DNA of 64,000 nt from CAJXMH01 sp040220135 (GCA_040220135.1 JAVJTT010000021.1:62001-126000); one strand, 5' to 3'; positions 50,872 through 60,756 are shown, counted from the first letter of the stretch. The notes: generated by a model from the sequence alone, not told the origin. Program-made: numbers and translations.

Positions 50872-53800
50872 CGAATTAAGGTGATGTTACCTTGATCATA
50901 AAATTCTTGCCCATCAAGACAAGTGGCCTTTAAATGATAAACAAATACTGCCGGATCTACTTCTTTGCCTTGGTAGGTTCCGTCCCATCCTTCATTTTTA
51001 TTGGTGGTGTTAAAAATCAATTCTCCCCAACGGTTGTAAATGGAAAAGTCAATTTCATCTAGGTTGGCTCCCCGAACTAATAAAAGGTCATTTTGCCCAT
51101 CCCCGTTTGGTGTAAAAGCAGTGGGAATAAAAATATCTGGCTTGTCGCAGTTGATCTCAAAAACTTTCACTCTTTTGAAAGCCTCCACTTCACAACCGGT
51201 ATTTAAGTCGGTAATGGTGACTTTAAAAATGGTGGTTTGTGTAGGATTAACATTGGGATTTGCCGAAGTGGGGTTGTCAACGAGTTCAGCAGGTTCCCAT
51301 TCATACAATAGGTTCGATCCATTGCGATCGGTACTTAACTGAGTGCCTTCCCCGTTAAATATGGAGTCTTTTACCGCAAAGACTTCCGCTTCAGTAAAGG
51401 CAGGAAGCTCAACATCTAGCGTTGCAGTACTTCTTTCTTCACAGCCGATGCTACTGGTGGTAAGTAAATCGAAAGTCACATCTCCCTTTGGGGCAGTTGT
51501 AATGGTTGTAGTATTGGCGCCAGAAATAATGCTATCTACCGGTTGCCATTGGTAGCTCAAAGGATTAAGAAAAGATATAGGAACTGCTTGAAAGCTTATG
51601 GTATCTCCGATACAAATACTTTGCAAGTCATCAACGTCTATTTCTAAATCTTCAATTCTAACCTGAAGGTTGATCTCATCTTCACAAATGGCATTTATTC
51701 CTTTCAGGTAAAAGCGGGTATCTACATCAGGTGAAACTTCGACCGTACTATCGTTGAGCAAACCCAATGGGGTAGAGAAGTTGGGAAGAGTATCCCAGAC
51801 AAATTGACTCGCACTTCCTTGAGAATTTCCACTTAGTTGAATGGTATCTCCTGCACAGATCATGGTGTCTGAAATGCTTTGCAAGCTTACATCGGGAAGA
51901 ACCTCCACACTATCAATTAGGGTCTCACTTAGGTTACATTGACTATTGGTGCCGACAATTTCAATGTAATAGCGTCCTGGATTTGAGTAACTTATTAAAG
52001 GGTCTTGTTCTGTTGTGGTGCTGTTGCCATTGCCATACCGAATCTCAAAAGAGGTGATGCCATTTAGTTCAGTATTAAGCTGAACATCAAAAGGAGCACA
52101 GCCGCTGTCGGGTATGGCTGAAGTAAGGTTAAGCTCAAAGGGGTAGTATTCTAAGTAAAACTTTTCGTCTACCTCACAAAATCGATCACTCACTTGAAAG
52201 TAAAAGGTATCGCTTACGGAAGAAAAAACCTTGATGTTGCTATCTAGCGGATAGTTGTTTAAGGTGTCACTAAAATCAGGCTGATTACTCCAAAGGTATA
52301 GTTGAGAAGTGCCTTGCGAGTTTATGGCAAAATTCAGAGTATCGGTTCCACAATAAATGCTATCCGGCAGGCTATTAATGCTTAAGTTATTTGGCTGAAC
52401 ATTAAGAAGCAAACTGTCTGCGTCAGTTACCTGACAAGTATTGTTGGTAGCGGTTATTTTTACCTTATAATCACCGGGGGTGGCGTAGCTTATACTAATA
52501 TTTTGGTCTGTGGTGTTGGTTTGACCGTTTCCAAAATTCCACTCAAACTGATCTACATTGGTAGAGGTGGAGCTTAGCAAAAAGTCACTTCCAATACAAA
52601 CCGTATCAGCATTAACAGAAGCTACAATTTGAAAGGGGACATAAGTGACAGATACACTATCTCTATATTCACAAGTATTGTTAGCCGTATCGGTGACTAT
52701 AATATAAAAAGTTTGAGTGGCTAATTTGGGTTCAACACTTATTGTAGAGTCTACTGTGTTGTTCAGTGTATCAGAGAACCGGGGATTGCTTGACCAGTAG
52801 AACTCTGACGCCGTATTATTACTAAAAATAGTGAGGTCTATGGTGTCTTGATTGCAAGTGATGGTATCATCAAGTAACTGAATATTAATGGGGTTGGGGT
52901 AGACCTCTATGAACTCATAGGCCGTATCGGCAAAATCACAGATTGTATCTCTAACGATTTGTGCTAAAGTATAATTACCCGGTGTATCAAATAAAACGGT
53001 GGTGTCGCCGCCTGGTCTAATATTTAAGGTGTCACCATCTAAGAGCCAAAGTATTTCATCCGAGCGCGCACTGGAATCGGTGATTGTAGACAAATAGGGA
53101 GAACAACCTCTTTGTTTGTTAATGTCAATTTTAGCGCTTGGCAAAATATCTAGATTATACTTAAATAACACATTGTTGCATGCACTAGGGTTACTGCTAA
53201 GTATGGTAGTGATGTTTTTATTTGGAAAAGCACTATTGGGAGTGGTGGGAAAGCCACTGCCGGTTCTACCAGTTCCACAAGATGCACAAACGGATTGGTA
53301 AATCACACCTTTGCGGTCGAAACGACTAGTTCCTCCATCCACATGATCTCTAGAAATGCCACCTGTAGAAGATTGGTCTCCTAGAAATGTAGCGAACAAA
53401 ACTGAATCTAAATCACGATTGGCGGCATAAATGTAAAAGTCACTCCCATCTGTAATGCTTTGCGCAGGTGGCGGATTATTTGCAATGGGCATAGAATTAT
53501 TCATGAATTTCCGTCCATCTCCAGCTACTATTCCTCCCCAACCAGAAACGTAAATGTTTTGGCAACGATCAACTAGAAAGGCAGTGGGTGAAATGTTAAT
53601 TCTACCGCTACTGTTTGTTTCTCCAAAAGTGTGAGAATAAACAAGAGAATCTAAATTGGGGTCTAACTTTACTACAAATTGTCCTGCCGGGTTTGAAATG
53701 GAGGTGTTTTTAAGCGGGAACTTAGCTCCTCCAAGCGTTTGTCCTAGCGCATAAATACCTCCAAAACGATCAAACTCAACAAAATAGACTTGATCATACT

Positions 53801-55463
53801 CATCAGTTCCAATAAAGGTCGATTGCTCTACTTGGCTACCATCGGCTGAAATGATACTGATATAACCATCACAACGCCCTCCTTGCAGGGTATCAAGGTA
53901 GCTGGGTGTGGTAGTAGGAAAGTTAATGCTGCTGCTGGTTCCACCACCAATTAATACCCTATTTCCTGAAATAACCTTTAAGGAATAAATCGCATCTAAA
54001 CCCACTCCGCCATGATACCTGAGCCAGTTTAATTGACTTAGGTCCGGGTTAAACTTAGCAACTAAGCCATCTTGTTTGCCTTGAAAGGTGTTGCTAGCGT
54101 TAGAAAGATTAGGAGAACTTGTAGATGAACCAATGTAAATGTTGTTCAAGTTATCTACGATTACCTCTCCTCGAAAGTGGTCTCCATAGTTGTAATGGAG
54201 AGTGTCATTATACGAAGCTGGTGTGTTGGGGTTGTAGTTTAAACCATCATATCCGTCTTCACCTAAAAAAGTAGAGCCATCTAAGGCAGTCCCATTCGCA
54301 TTAAATTTAGTGATGGCTATGTCACATGCACCGACAAAGGTTGCTCCATATCCATTGCCCAAATTAATCGTACTTGAAATCGAATCGTTGATATTGTCGT
54401 AGGCAGTGGTTGTAGTGGGGTAATCAAGAGAAGAAGTTGCCCCTAGAATGATAAGTTTCCCTTGATTATCAACCACCATACTTGTTATTATATCACTTTC
54501 ACTGCCACCTAAGTAAGTGCTATAGATTAAGGCCGCTCCGGTGGAGTTAAATTTACTTATTGCAATGTCTACATCACCATCTTGAAAACTTGTTTCATAA
54601 GCTCCCGTTGTGATTTGATAGCCATCGGCAAAGCTAGTTCCACCCATATACCCATTTGAATCTGCATCATATGTGGCCGTTGCGCCAAAATTGGTAGTAG
54701 TAGACCCCGAATAAGTGGAAAAAATCAAATCGGGATCAATTACTAACTCTTTAGTTCTATCATAACCTTCAGGAAAACTAAAATAAACTTCACCTGCCTT
54801 ATTGAATTTGTAACGGCAAGGAACTTCTCTTTCTTCACCATTTATTATTTGGTAGGCGTAAGGTTTTGATTCAATTAACTGACCGATACTGTGCTCAATG
54901 AGCAGCTCTCCATCTTTAATTCTTGGTTTTTCAACCCCTTCGTATATAACCTTTATTTGATTGACATCAGCGCCCGGAGAAAGATGGTAATCGTACTTTA
55001 AAGTGTTCTGGTGTCCGTAAAGCACCAAATCGATTCCTTCATATAGTTGGCTGTACTTTACTTTTTGGTAGGAGTGAACCTCGCTTTGCCATTTGCTCTT
55101 GTCGTTTCCTTTAAAGTAGTTATAGTAATAGTTAGACTCGCCTTCTTGACTAATTGCAGGGGATTGATTGGCGCCGACAAATCTTGCGTTAAAAACATGA
55201 CCTTTTATTAAGGTGTCATCTTCAGCGGGAACATTACCGGCATGGTGGTCGGGAATGTGCACAAACTGATAGTGTAGTGCATTGTTCTCCAAATACAAAT
55301 AAGCCCCATCAATCTCTGCTCTAAAGTTGACCGCTTTGGGCCATTGTCCTTTGTTGTAAACAAAAGGGTAGGAGTTGTTCTTATAAGCACCTCCTTCATG
55401 ACCTTGAACCACGAAAGCATAGAGGCTTAAAAAGAAAATACTTAAAATAGAAATACGACTCAT
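50868..55463 (-). CDS. Giant adhesin with SBBP, PKD and T9SS type B C-terminal domain
   Basis: A 1531-residue protein with signal peptide (MSRISILSIFFLSLYAFVVQ). About residues 240-700 hold SBBP-type repeats (LGGSESDIITSMVVDNQGKL; FIGTDEYDQVYFVEFDRFGG). The next 700 residues contain PKD/Ig-like modules (DQFEWNFGNGQTNTTDQNIS). The last 90 residues (DIFIPTAFTPNGDGQNDLLL; YNRWGELIFNTTNKNEGWDG) are the gliding-motility-associated/type B sorting domain, which sends the protein through the T9SS to the surface. It forms an operon with the SprF-like protein. It probably acts in adhesion or gliding. Confidence 0.9.
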   Translation of the reverse strand: MSRISILSIFFLSLYAFVVQGHEGGAYKNNSYPFVYNKGQWPKAVNFRAEIDGAYLYLENNALHYQFVHIPDHHAGNVPAEDDTLIKGHVFNARFVGANQSPAISQEGESNYYYNYFKGNDKSKWQSEVHSYQKVKYSQLYEGIDLVLYGHQNTLKYDYHLSPGADVNQIKVIYEGVEKPRIKDGELLIEHSIGQLIESKPYAYQIINGEEREVPCRYKFNKAGEVYFSFPEGYDRTKELVIDPDLIFSTYSGSTTTNFGATATYDADSNGYMGGTSFADGYQITTGAYETSFQDGDVDIAISKFNSTGAALIYSTYLGGSESDIITSMVVDNQGKLIILGATSSLDYPTTTTAYDNINDSISSTINLGNGYGATFVGACDIAITKFNANGTALDGSTFLGEDGYDGLNYNPNTPASYNDTLHYNYGDHFRGEVIVDNLNNIYIGSSTSSPNLSNASNTFQGKQDGLVAKFNPDLSQLNWLRYHGGVGLDAIYSLKVISGNRVLIGGGTSSSINFPTTTPSYLDTLQGGRCDGYISIISADGSQVEQSTFIGTDEYDQVYFVEFDRFGGIYALGQTLGGAKFPLKNTSISNPAGQFVVKLDPNLDSLVYSHTFGETNSSGRINISPTAFLVDRCQNIYVSGWGGIVAGDGRKFMNNSMPIANNPPPAQSITDGSDFYIYAANRDLDSVLFATFLGDQSSTGGISRDHVDGGTSRFDRKGVIYQSVCASCGTGRTGSGFPTTPNSAFPNKNITTILSSNPSACNNVLFKYNLDILPSAKIDINKQRGCSPYLSTITDSSARSDEILWLLDGDTLNIRPGGDTTVLFDTPGNYTLAQIVRDTICDFADTAYEFIEVYPNPINIQLLDDTITCNQDTIDLTIFSNNTASEFYWSSNPRFSDTLNNTVDSTISVEPKLATQTFYIIVTDTANNTCEYRDSVSVTYVPFQIVASVNADTVCIGSDFLLSSTSTNVDQFEWNFGNGQTNTTDQNISISYATPGDYKVKITATNNTCQVTDADSLLLNVQPNNLSINSLPDSIYCGTDTLNFAINSQGTSQLYLWSNQPDFSDTLNNYPLDSNIKVFSSVSDTFYFQVSDRFCEVDEKFYLEYYPFELNLTSAIPDSGCAPFDVQLNTELNGITSFEIRYGNGNSTTTEQDPLISYSNPGRYYIEIVGTNSQCNLSETLIDSVEVLPDVSLQSISDTMICAGDTIQLSGNSQGSASQFVWDTLPNFSTPLGLLNDSTVEVSPDVDTRFYLKGINAICEDEINLQVRIEDLEIDVDDLQSICIGDTISFQAVPISFLNPLSYQWQPVDSIISGANTTTITTAPKGDVTFDLLTTSSIGCEERSTATLDVELPAFTEAEVFAVKDSIFNGEGTQLSTDRNGSNLLYEWEPAELVDNPTSANPNVNPTQTTIFKVTITDLNTGCEVEAFKRVKVFEINCDKPDIFIPTAFTPNGDGQNDLLLVRGANLDEIDFSIYNRWGELIFNTTNKNEGWDGTYQGKEVDPAVFVYHLKATCLDGQEFYDQGNITLIR

Positions 55464-55588
55464 AGTTAACTCAGCTCGCTTCTGGTAAAGTTACATAAAG
55501 ATGATGCTTCTATAAAGGACGTAGAGATTTGATAAACGATGCTTTTCTGCGACTAATAATGCGCTTACTTTTAAGCCAAAATTATTTC

Positions 55589-56434
55589 ATGATCCTGATT
55601 GCAGATAGCGGTTCAACCAAGACAGATTGGCGTTTCTTACGAAACAGTACAGACATTCAAGCTTTTGAGTCAAAAGGCTTAAACCCGACCTTTCACTCTG
55701 AGGATAGCATTCTTGAGGTACTTCATGCAACATTTAAAGATCAAAATTTAGAAGTGCAGCAAATCTTTTTTTATGGGGCTGGTTGTGCTTCAGAGGCAAG
55801 AAAAGAGCTTGTTAAAGCTGCCTTGAGCCAGCAATTTCCTAAAGCTAAAATTGAGGTTGAACACGATCTGCTTGGCTCAGCTAGGGCAGCTTGCGGTCAT
55901 GGTGCCGGTTTAGCCGGCATTTTGGGTACAGGCAGCAATTGTTGTGTTTATGATGGTAAAAACATAACAGACAGTTTTCCTTCCGGTGGCTTTAGTATTA
56001 GCGATGAAGGAGGAGGAGTTAAGTTAGGTCGTCGCTTGTTGAAAGCCTACATCGAGGAGTATTTGCCGCAAGATTTAAAGAAAAGTTTTGATCTGCGTTA
56101 CAAAATTGAAGTGGATGAAATTTTGGAAAATCTTTACAAGAAGCCTTATCCCAATCGTTATATGGCCGCTTTCAGTCGCTTTGTTTACCATCATCGAGAG
56201 CATCCATTTACCGCGGAATTAATTCAAGAAGAGTTTCGTGCTTTTTTTGATCATAAAGTTCTGCGTTTTGAAGCAGCAAAAACGCTGCCTTTGAGTTTAG
56301 TAGGCTCAGTTGCTTTTTATTACCATGAATTCATCAAGGCCGTTGCCCAAGAAAAGGGAATTGGTATGGGAACTATTTTAGAGAAGCCGATTAGTGGCTT
56401 AAGTCTCTATCATCAAGAACTATTGACCAATTAG
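55589..56434 (+). CDS. BadF/BadG-type ATPase, N-acetylglucosamine-kinase-like
   Basis: From ATG 55589 (MILIADSGSTKTDWRFLRNS), about 281 residues; the earlier ATG (55529) gives a tail with no match. DSGSTKTD is the phosphate-1 loop of ASKHA kinases, LGTGSNCCVYDG the phosphate-2 loop and SISDEGGGVKLGRRLLKAYI a typical GlcNAc-kinase motif. It may phosphorylate N-acetylglucosamine or muramic-acid-type amino sugars from cell-wall recycling. Its end overlaps the convergent methyltransferase gene by 15 bases. Confidence 0.82.
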   Translation: MILIADSGSTKTDWRFLRNSTDIQAFESKGLNPTFHSEDSILEVLHATFKDQNLEVQQIFFYGAGCASEARKELVKAALSQQFPKAKIEVEHDLLGSARAACGHGAGLAGILGTGSNCCVYDGKNITDSFPSGGFSISDEGGGVKLGRRLLKAYIEEYLPQDLKKSFDLRYKIEVDEILENLYKKPYPNRYMAAFSRFVYHHREHPFTAELIQEEFRAFFDHKVLRFEAAKTLPLSLVGSVAFYYHEFIKAVAQEKGIGMGTILEKPISGLSLYHQELLTN

Positions 56435-57121
56435 GAAAATAGCAGGTCGTTTGTGAAGTTTGATCTTCATTTTTCGCCATTCTGCAATACTAGCTCGTCT
56501 GATTTCTTCACTGGCTAAGCTAAGGTCTACCGCCACACACAAAGAAGTGTTAGGGTGGAGGTATTTGAGCAGGTCTTCCATCAACGCTTCGTTTCGATAA
56601 GGCGTTTCCATAAACAATTGTGTTTGCTGCTTACAATGGACTTCCATTTGTTGAACTTGTTTCTTCCTTTGATTACCATCTCGGTCTAAGTAACCATGAA
56701 AACTAAAACTTTGTCCATTCATTCCACTGCCAATTAAAGCCAATAAAATAGAAGAGGGGCCTATTAAGGGCTCAACTGGAAACCTATTTTCATGCGCCCA
56801 CTGAACCAACTTTGAACCTGGGTCGGCGATACCCGGGCAACCTGCATCGGACACTATACCTACCGAATGACCGGCATTCATCCACTTTGTGATTTCAGCA
56901 AATTGATTTTCATCGCTGCGCTTGTTCAGTTCTACAAACTCACTTTTATCAATTTTTGACTTCAAGCCGCAACGTACAAAAAAGCGTCGGCAATCTTTTA
57001 TGTGCTCAACAGCAAAATGATTCAAACTTTGAATCACTTCAAGGTTATAGGAGGGGAGTGCCTTGTTCAACTTACCATCACTTCCTAATAAGTTGGGAAT
57101 TAAATAAAGCTTAGGCTTCAT
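56420..57121 (-). CDS. SAM-dependent methyltransferase, RsmI-like
   Basis: From ATG 57121 (MKPKLYLIPNLLGSDGK), 233 residues, shorter than classical RsmI (about 280). SVGIVSDAGCPGIADPGSKL and EPLIGPSSILLALIGSGMNG are the TP_methylase/RsmI signatures, with TQLFMETPYRNEALMEDLLK the next conserved block. RsmI 2-prime-O-methylates C1402 of 16S rRNA; Bacteroidota often carry a short paralogue, so the exact substrate is open. Its start lies inside the upstream phosphatase gene. Confidence 0.82.
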   Translation of the reverse strand: MKPKLYLIPNLLGSDGKLNKALPSYNLEVIQSLNHFAVEHIKDCRRFFVRCGLKSKIDKSEFVELNKRSDENQFAEITKWMNAGHSVGIVSDAGCPGIADPGSKLVQWAHENRFPVEPLIGPSSILLALIGSGMNGQSFSFHGYLDRDGNQRKKQVQQMEVHCKQQTQLFMETPYRNEALMEDLLKYLHPNTSLCVAVDLSLASEEIRRASIAEWRKMKIKLHKRPAIFLIGQ

Positions 57122-57581
57122 TCTTAAGGTCTTCAATTAAAACATCGCAAGCTGCATCTAAAAGGCGATATACATTCTCAAAGCCTTCTTCTCCGCCAAA
57201 GTATGGGTCAGGAACCGACATATTGGTATTGGGCTGACTGAGGTTTAAGATCATTTGAAGCTTTTCTCTTTCTTCATCTGTCTCTGTCAGTTCAAGCGCA
57301 TTGTTGTAATTGGACGTATCCATAACAAGGATGCGATCAAACTCAGTAAAGTCTTCTTTTTGCAATTGGCGACCTTTAAAATGGCTAATGTCGATGTCGT
57401 ATTCTTTACTTTTAGCAATCGCCCGATGGTCTGGTTCCTCATCAATGTGGTAATCTGAAGTTCCCGCCGAGTCAACCGTAACGTCAAGTCCTTCTTTTGC
57501 AACTTTCTGTTCTAAAATTCCTTGCGCCATAGGTGAACGGCAAATGTTTCCTAGGCAAACCATGAGTACTTTTTTTCCCAT
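57111..57581 (-). CDS. Low-molecular-weight protein-tyrosine phosphatase
   Basis: A 156-residue protein. VLMVCLGNICRSPMAQGILE at the N-terminus is the CX5R(S) phosphate loop (Cys8), and SVPDPYFGGEEGFENVYRLL holds the general-acid aspartate in DP. Cytosolic. It dephosphorylates tyrosine on proteins, often in polysaccharide export control, but no tyrosine kinase lies nearby. Its end overlaps the methyltransferase start. Confidence 0.93.
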   Translation of the reverse strand: MGKKVLMVCLGNICRSPMAQGILEQKVAKEGLDVTVDSAGTSDYHIDEEPDHRAIAKSKEYDIDISHFKGRQLQKEDFTEFDRILVMDTSNYNNALELTETDEEREKLQMILNLSQPNTNMSVPDPYFGGEEGFENVYRLLDAACDVLIEDLKNEA

Positions 57582-57596
57582 ATGTGAATGAATAAA

Positions 57597-57620
57597 AAAG
57601 GGAAGCCGAAGCTTCCCTTT
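57597..57620 (-). terminator. Terminator of dnaA
   Basis: AAAGGGAAGC (57597-57606), loop CGAA, GCTTCCCTTT (57611-57620): a 10-bp stem. The A-run on its left reads as a U-run on the minus strand, directly after the dnaA stop codon (57624). Confidence 0.8.
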
Positions 57621-57623
57621 GTA

Positions 57624-59057
57624 TTATTGAATGCTGATTTTCTTTTCGAGGTCAGTGATGTAGCCTCTAAATCGTTTGTCGGTGTCGATTAGATTGTTTA
57701 CCGTTTTGCATGCGTGTAATACAGTAGCGTGATCTTTACCACCACAGTGCATGCCAATGTTGGCCAAACTCGATTTTGTCATTTTCTTGGCAAAGAACAT
57801 GGCAATTTGACGCGCTTGAACTACCTCACGCTTTCTGGTTTTTGACTTCAATAACTCTATTGGCAAGTCAAAATAATCGCAAACCACTTTTTGTATATAA
57901 TCGATCGATACTTCGCGTGCTGTGTTTTTAACAAACTTGTCGATCATTTGTTTCGCCAAGTCTAGGGTTACTGCTTTTTTATTTAAAGAAGACTGCGCTA
58001 AAAGCGAAATTAAAGCGCCTTCCAATTCACGGATGTTAGTCGTTATACTATAGGCTAAATACTCCACAACCTCCTTAGGAAGTTCAAGCCCTTCGTTATA
58101 CATCTTTGTTTCTAAGATGGCAATTCTAGTTTCAAGCCCCGGATTTTGTAAGTCGGCAGAAAGTCCCCATTTGAATCGAGATAAAAGACGTTGCTCCATG
58201 CCTTGCAACTCTACCGGAGCTTTATCTGATGTTAGAATTAATTGCTTTCCGGTTTGGTGCAAGTGATTAAAGATGTGGAAGAAAACATCTTGGGTTTTCT
58301 CTTTTCCGCTAAAGAATTGAACATCATCTATAATTAACACATCTATCATTTGATAGAAGTGTATGAAGTCGTTTTGGTTGTTGTTTCTTACGGCATCGAT
58401 GAACTGCTGAGTAAATTTCTCTGAAGAAACATACAATACCGTTTTGTTTGGGTGGTTATTTTTGATCTCAATTCCAATGGCATGTACTAAGTGGGTTTTT
58501 CCTAAGCCAACACCCCCATAAATTAGAAGAGGGTTAAAGGCAGTACCACCGGGGTTTTTTGCTACTGCATAACCGGCTGAACGTGCTAATCGATTACAAT
58601 CACCTTCTATAAAGTTGTCAAATGAATAATTTGGATTTAATTGAGAGTCAATGTTCACTTTCTTTAAACCCGGTATAATAAAAGGGTTCTTGATGCCTTT
58701 TTCCCCATTGACATCAATCGGAACCGAAACCGGTTCATTTTTTAAAGCTTGGCGGTTGGTGGTTGGGATTTTAACAGTGTAAGGTTTTGGATTATGGACG
58801 TTGTTCTCCATAATAATACTGTACTCTAACTTACCTTCAGTGCCTAATTCCTTCTTAATGGTTTTTCTCAATAATGAAATGTAGTGCTCTTCTAGCCACT
58901 CATAGAAGAACTGACTTGGAACTTGAATGGTTAAAACATTATTGGATAACTTAAGTGGAGAAATTGGCTCGAACCAGGTTTTATAGCTTTGTAAGCTTAC
59001 GTTGTCTTTAATTACGGACAAACAATTGTCCCAAACTTGGTTAAAGTCTTTACTCAT
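57624..59057 (-). CDS. dnaA: Chromosomal replication initiator DnaA
   Basis: A 477-residue protein with all four DnaA domains. Domain I is seen in VWDNCLSVIKDNVSLQSYKT; domain III has Walker A IYGGVGLGKTHLVHAIGIEI (about residue 181) and Walker B VLIIDDVQFFSGKEKTQDVF; domain IV has the DNA-binding signature NIGMHCGGKDHATVLHACKT (about 430-445). It initiates replication at oriC. It has its own terminator. The 271 bases upstream do not show clear DnaA boxes. Confidence 0.97.
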   Translation of the reverse strand: MSKDFNQVWDNCLSVIKDNVSLQSYKTWFEPISPLKLSNNVLTIQVPSQFFYEWLEEHYISLLRKTIKKELGTEGKLEYSIIMENNVHNPKPYTVKIPTTNRQALKNEPVSVPIDVNGEKGIKNPFIIPGLKKVNIDSQLNPNYSFDNFIEGDCNRLARSAGYAVAKNPGGTAFNPLLIYGGVGLGKTHLVHAIGIEIKNNHPNKTVLYVSSEKFTQQFIDAVRNNNQNDFIHFYQMIDVLIIDDVQFFSGKEKTQDVFFHIFNHLHQTGKQLILTSDKAPVELQGMEQRLLSRFKWGLSADLQNPGLETRIAILETKMYNEGLELPKEVVEYLAYSITTNIRELEGALISLLAQSSLNKKAVTLDLAKQMIDKFVKNTAREVSIDYIQKVVCDYFDLPIELLKSKTRKREVVQARQIAMFFAKKMTKSSLANIGMHCGGKDHATVLHACKTVNNLIDTDKRFRGYITDLEKKISIQ

Positions 59058-59328
59058 TTTTCACGTTTAATCGGTTATTAAGTAGCGCGTTTAACTTAAC
59101 TAAAATTGTCTCCTAAAACAAGAAATAATCAACAATTATTTGATTTATTTTACTTCAGGGGCCATGGGGTAGCTTAAAGTATAATTGGTTGATTGTCAGT
59201 GTTTTTTAAAGAGCGTGTGTTCTTGTTGAACGCGAAACAAATATTTGAAGAAAAAAGTGAAATAAAAAACTAAATGTGCCTTGATTTATAACTTTATTTT
59301 TAATACCTGTGTTTTCTAAAAATGAACT
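59058..59328. other. AT-rich intergenic region between dnaA and a thioesterase gene
   Basis: The divergent promoter region of dnaA and the thioesterase. No TTATCCACA-type DnaA box was found on either strand, so no origin is called here. Promoter boxes are not clear; TAACTTTA (about 59287) is a partial match for the thioesterase side. Confidence 0.4.
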
Positions 59329-59733
59329 ATGATAGAAGAAAATGTTAAAGTAAGAGTTCGATATTCTGAAACGGATCAAATGGGTTTTGTCTATTATGGC
59401 AATTATGCGCAATATTTAGAAATTGGTCGAGTAGCGGCAATGAAGAAAGCTGGCATTTCTTATCGAGAAATGGAAGAGCAGGGAGTCGCCATGCCAGTAA
59501 GAGATATGCACATTACCTATAGAAAGGCTGCGAAGTATGATGATGAGATTGAAATTCGTTGTCAAGTAAAAGAAATGCCATCTGCCAAAATGATTTTTTA
59601 TTATCAGATTTATCGTGCTGATGATATCTTGTGTGAAGCTGAAACAACTTTATTATTTATGAACATTAAAAAGGGAAAGCTATGTCCGCTACCTCAGTTT
59701 TTGCTGGATAAGATGTTGCCCTTTTTTAGCTGA
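59329..59733 (+). CDS. YbgC/FadM-type acyl-CoA thioesterase
   Basis: A 134-residue hotdog-fold protein. VRYSETDQMGFVYYGNYAQY (about residues 9-28) is the 4HBT signature with the catalytic Asp, and LEIGRVAAMKKAGISY follows. It hydrolyses acyl-CoA or acyl-ACP thioesters; the chain length is unknown. Its 3-prime end overlaps the convergent glycosyltransferase gene by 40 bases. Confidence 0.9.
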   Translation: MIEENVKVRVRYSETDQMGFVYYGNYAQYLEIGRVAAMKKAGISYREMEEQGVAMPVRDMHITYRKAAKYDDEIEIRCQVKEMPSAKMIFYYQIYRADDILCEAETTLLFMNIKKGKLCPLPQFLLDKMLPFFS

Positions 59734-60716
59734 GAGAAGTGTTTTTTTCCTTTTAAGAAAAAGGCGCTTACTATGCTTTTTTGATACATGCCGCTAAGGT
59801 TAAGATTTTGGTTAACTTCTGAACGTTTCTTTTGCATGCCGTAAAAAGAAAAGTGTGCTTTAAGTATAGCCATGGCATGTACGAAGCCACTTTCCACTAA
59901 GAGTTTAAGAAATGCAGGAAAATCTAATATTAATCGCAATAATACCTTTAAACCTCTAAAACCACTGCGGTCGTTTTTATGTAGGGTTAGCAGGCTGTTT
60001 CTAAAGTTTAAAAAAGTTTTACGAGGATTCGTGTTTTTCATGGTTCCGCCCCCTAAGTGGAAAACTTCACTTTCTGCTACATAAAACACCTTATAACCTA
60101 AGTTCTTCGCTCGCCAACAGAGGTCTATTTCTTCCATGTGGGCAAAATACCTTTCGTCAAATCCTTGTAGTTCCTTAAATACCTTCGATTTAATAAACAT
60201 ACAAGCACCAGTTGCCCAAAACACTTCTTTGTTTTGATTGTATTGTCCTTCGTCTTTTTCTAGGGTATTAAATATTCTTCCTTGACAAAAAGGGTAACCT
60301 AAAAAGTCAATAAACCCGCCTGCGGCTCCTGCATATTCAAAATAGCCTTTATCTAAGTAAGCTTTGATTTTGGGTTGGGCAATGGCGATTTCTTCTTTGC
60401 TTTCCAGTAAATTGATAATGGGCGTAATCCAATTGGCAGTCACTTCAACATCAGAGTTTAGAAGTACAAAATAGTCTTCTTCTAATTGGGCAAGGGCTTG
60501 ATTGTAACCTTTGGCAAAGCCTCCATTCTCAGAATTTAAGATAAGCTTGATCTCCGGATAATGCTCTTCAATAAAGGCTATTGAATCATCCGTTGAACAA
60601 TTGTCGGCGACATATAGGTTTGCGTCCTTAGAATGCTCAACAACAGAGGGAAGGTAAGTTTGAAGATGTTGTTGGCCATTCCAGTTTAAAATGACCACTG
60701 CTACGCGCTTTGCCAT
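59694..60716 (-). CDS. Family 2 glycosyltransferase
   Basis: A 340-residue protein of the GT2 (rhamnosyltransferase-like) type: VAVVILNWNGQQHLQTYLPS, YVADNCSTDDSIAFIEEHYP and FVLLNSDVEVTANW, the DxD-equivalent SDV. FDERYFAHMEEIDLCWRAKN contains the ED motif. Probably membrane-associated through a C-terminal amphipathic part. It adds a sugar to a glycan or lipid acceptor in the envelope. The last 40 bases also encode the end of the thioesterase on the opposite strand. Confidence 0.9.
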   Translation of the reverse strand: MAKRVAVVILNWNGQQHLQTYLPSVVEHSKDANLYVADNCSTDDSIAFIEEHYPEIKLILNSENGGFAKGYNQALAQLEEDYFVLLNSDVEVTANWITPIINLLESKEEIAIAQPKIKAYLDKGYFEYAGAAGGFIDFLGYPFCQGRIFNTLEKDEGQYNQNKEVFWATGACMFIKSKVFKELQGFDERYFAHMEEIDLCWRAKNLGYKVFYVAESEVFHLGGGTMKNTNPRKTFLNFRNSLLTLHKNDRSGFRGLKVLLRLILDFPAFLKLLVESGFVHAMAILKAHFSFYGMQKKRSEVNQNLNLSGMYQKSIVSAFFLKGKKHFSQLKKGNILSSKN

Positions 60717-60756
60717 GGAGAAAAATTAGGCTGTAAAAGTAATCATAGAGTAAAGC

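Noticed and set aside
59058..59328. oriC next to dnaA
   Set aside because: The region is AT-rich but has no DnaA-box cluster.
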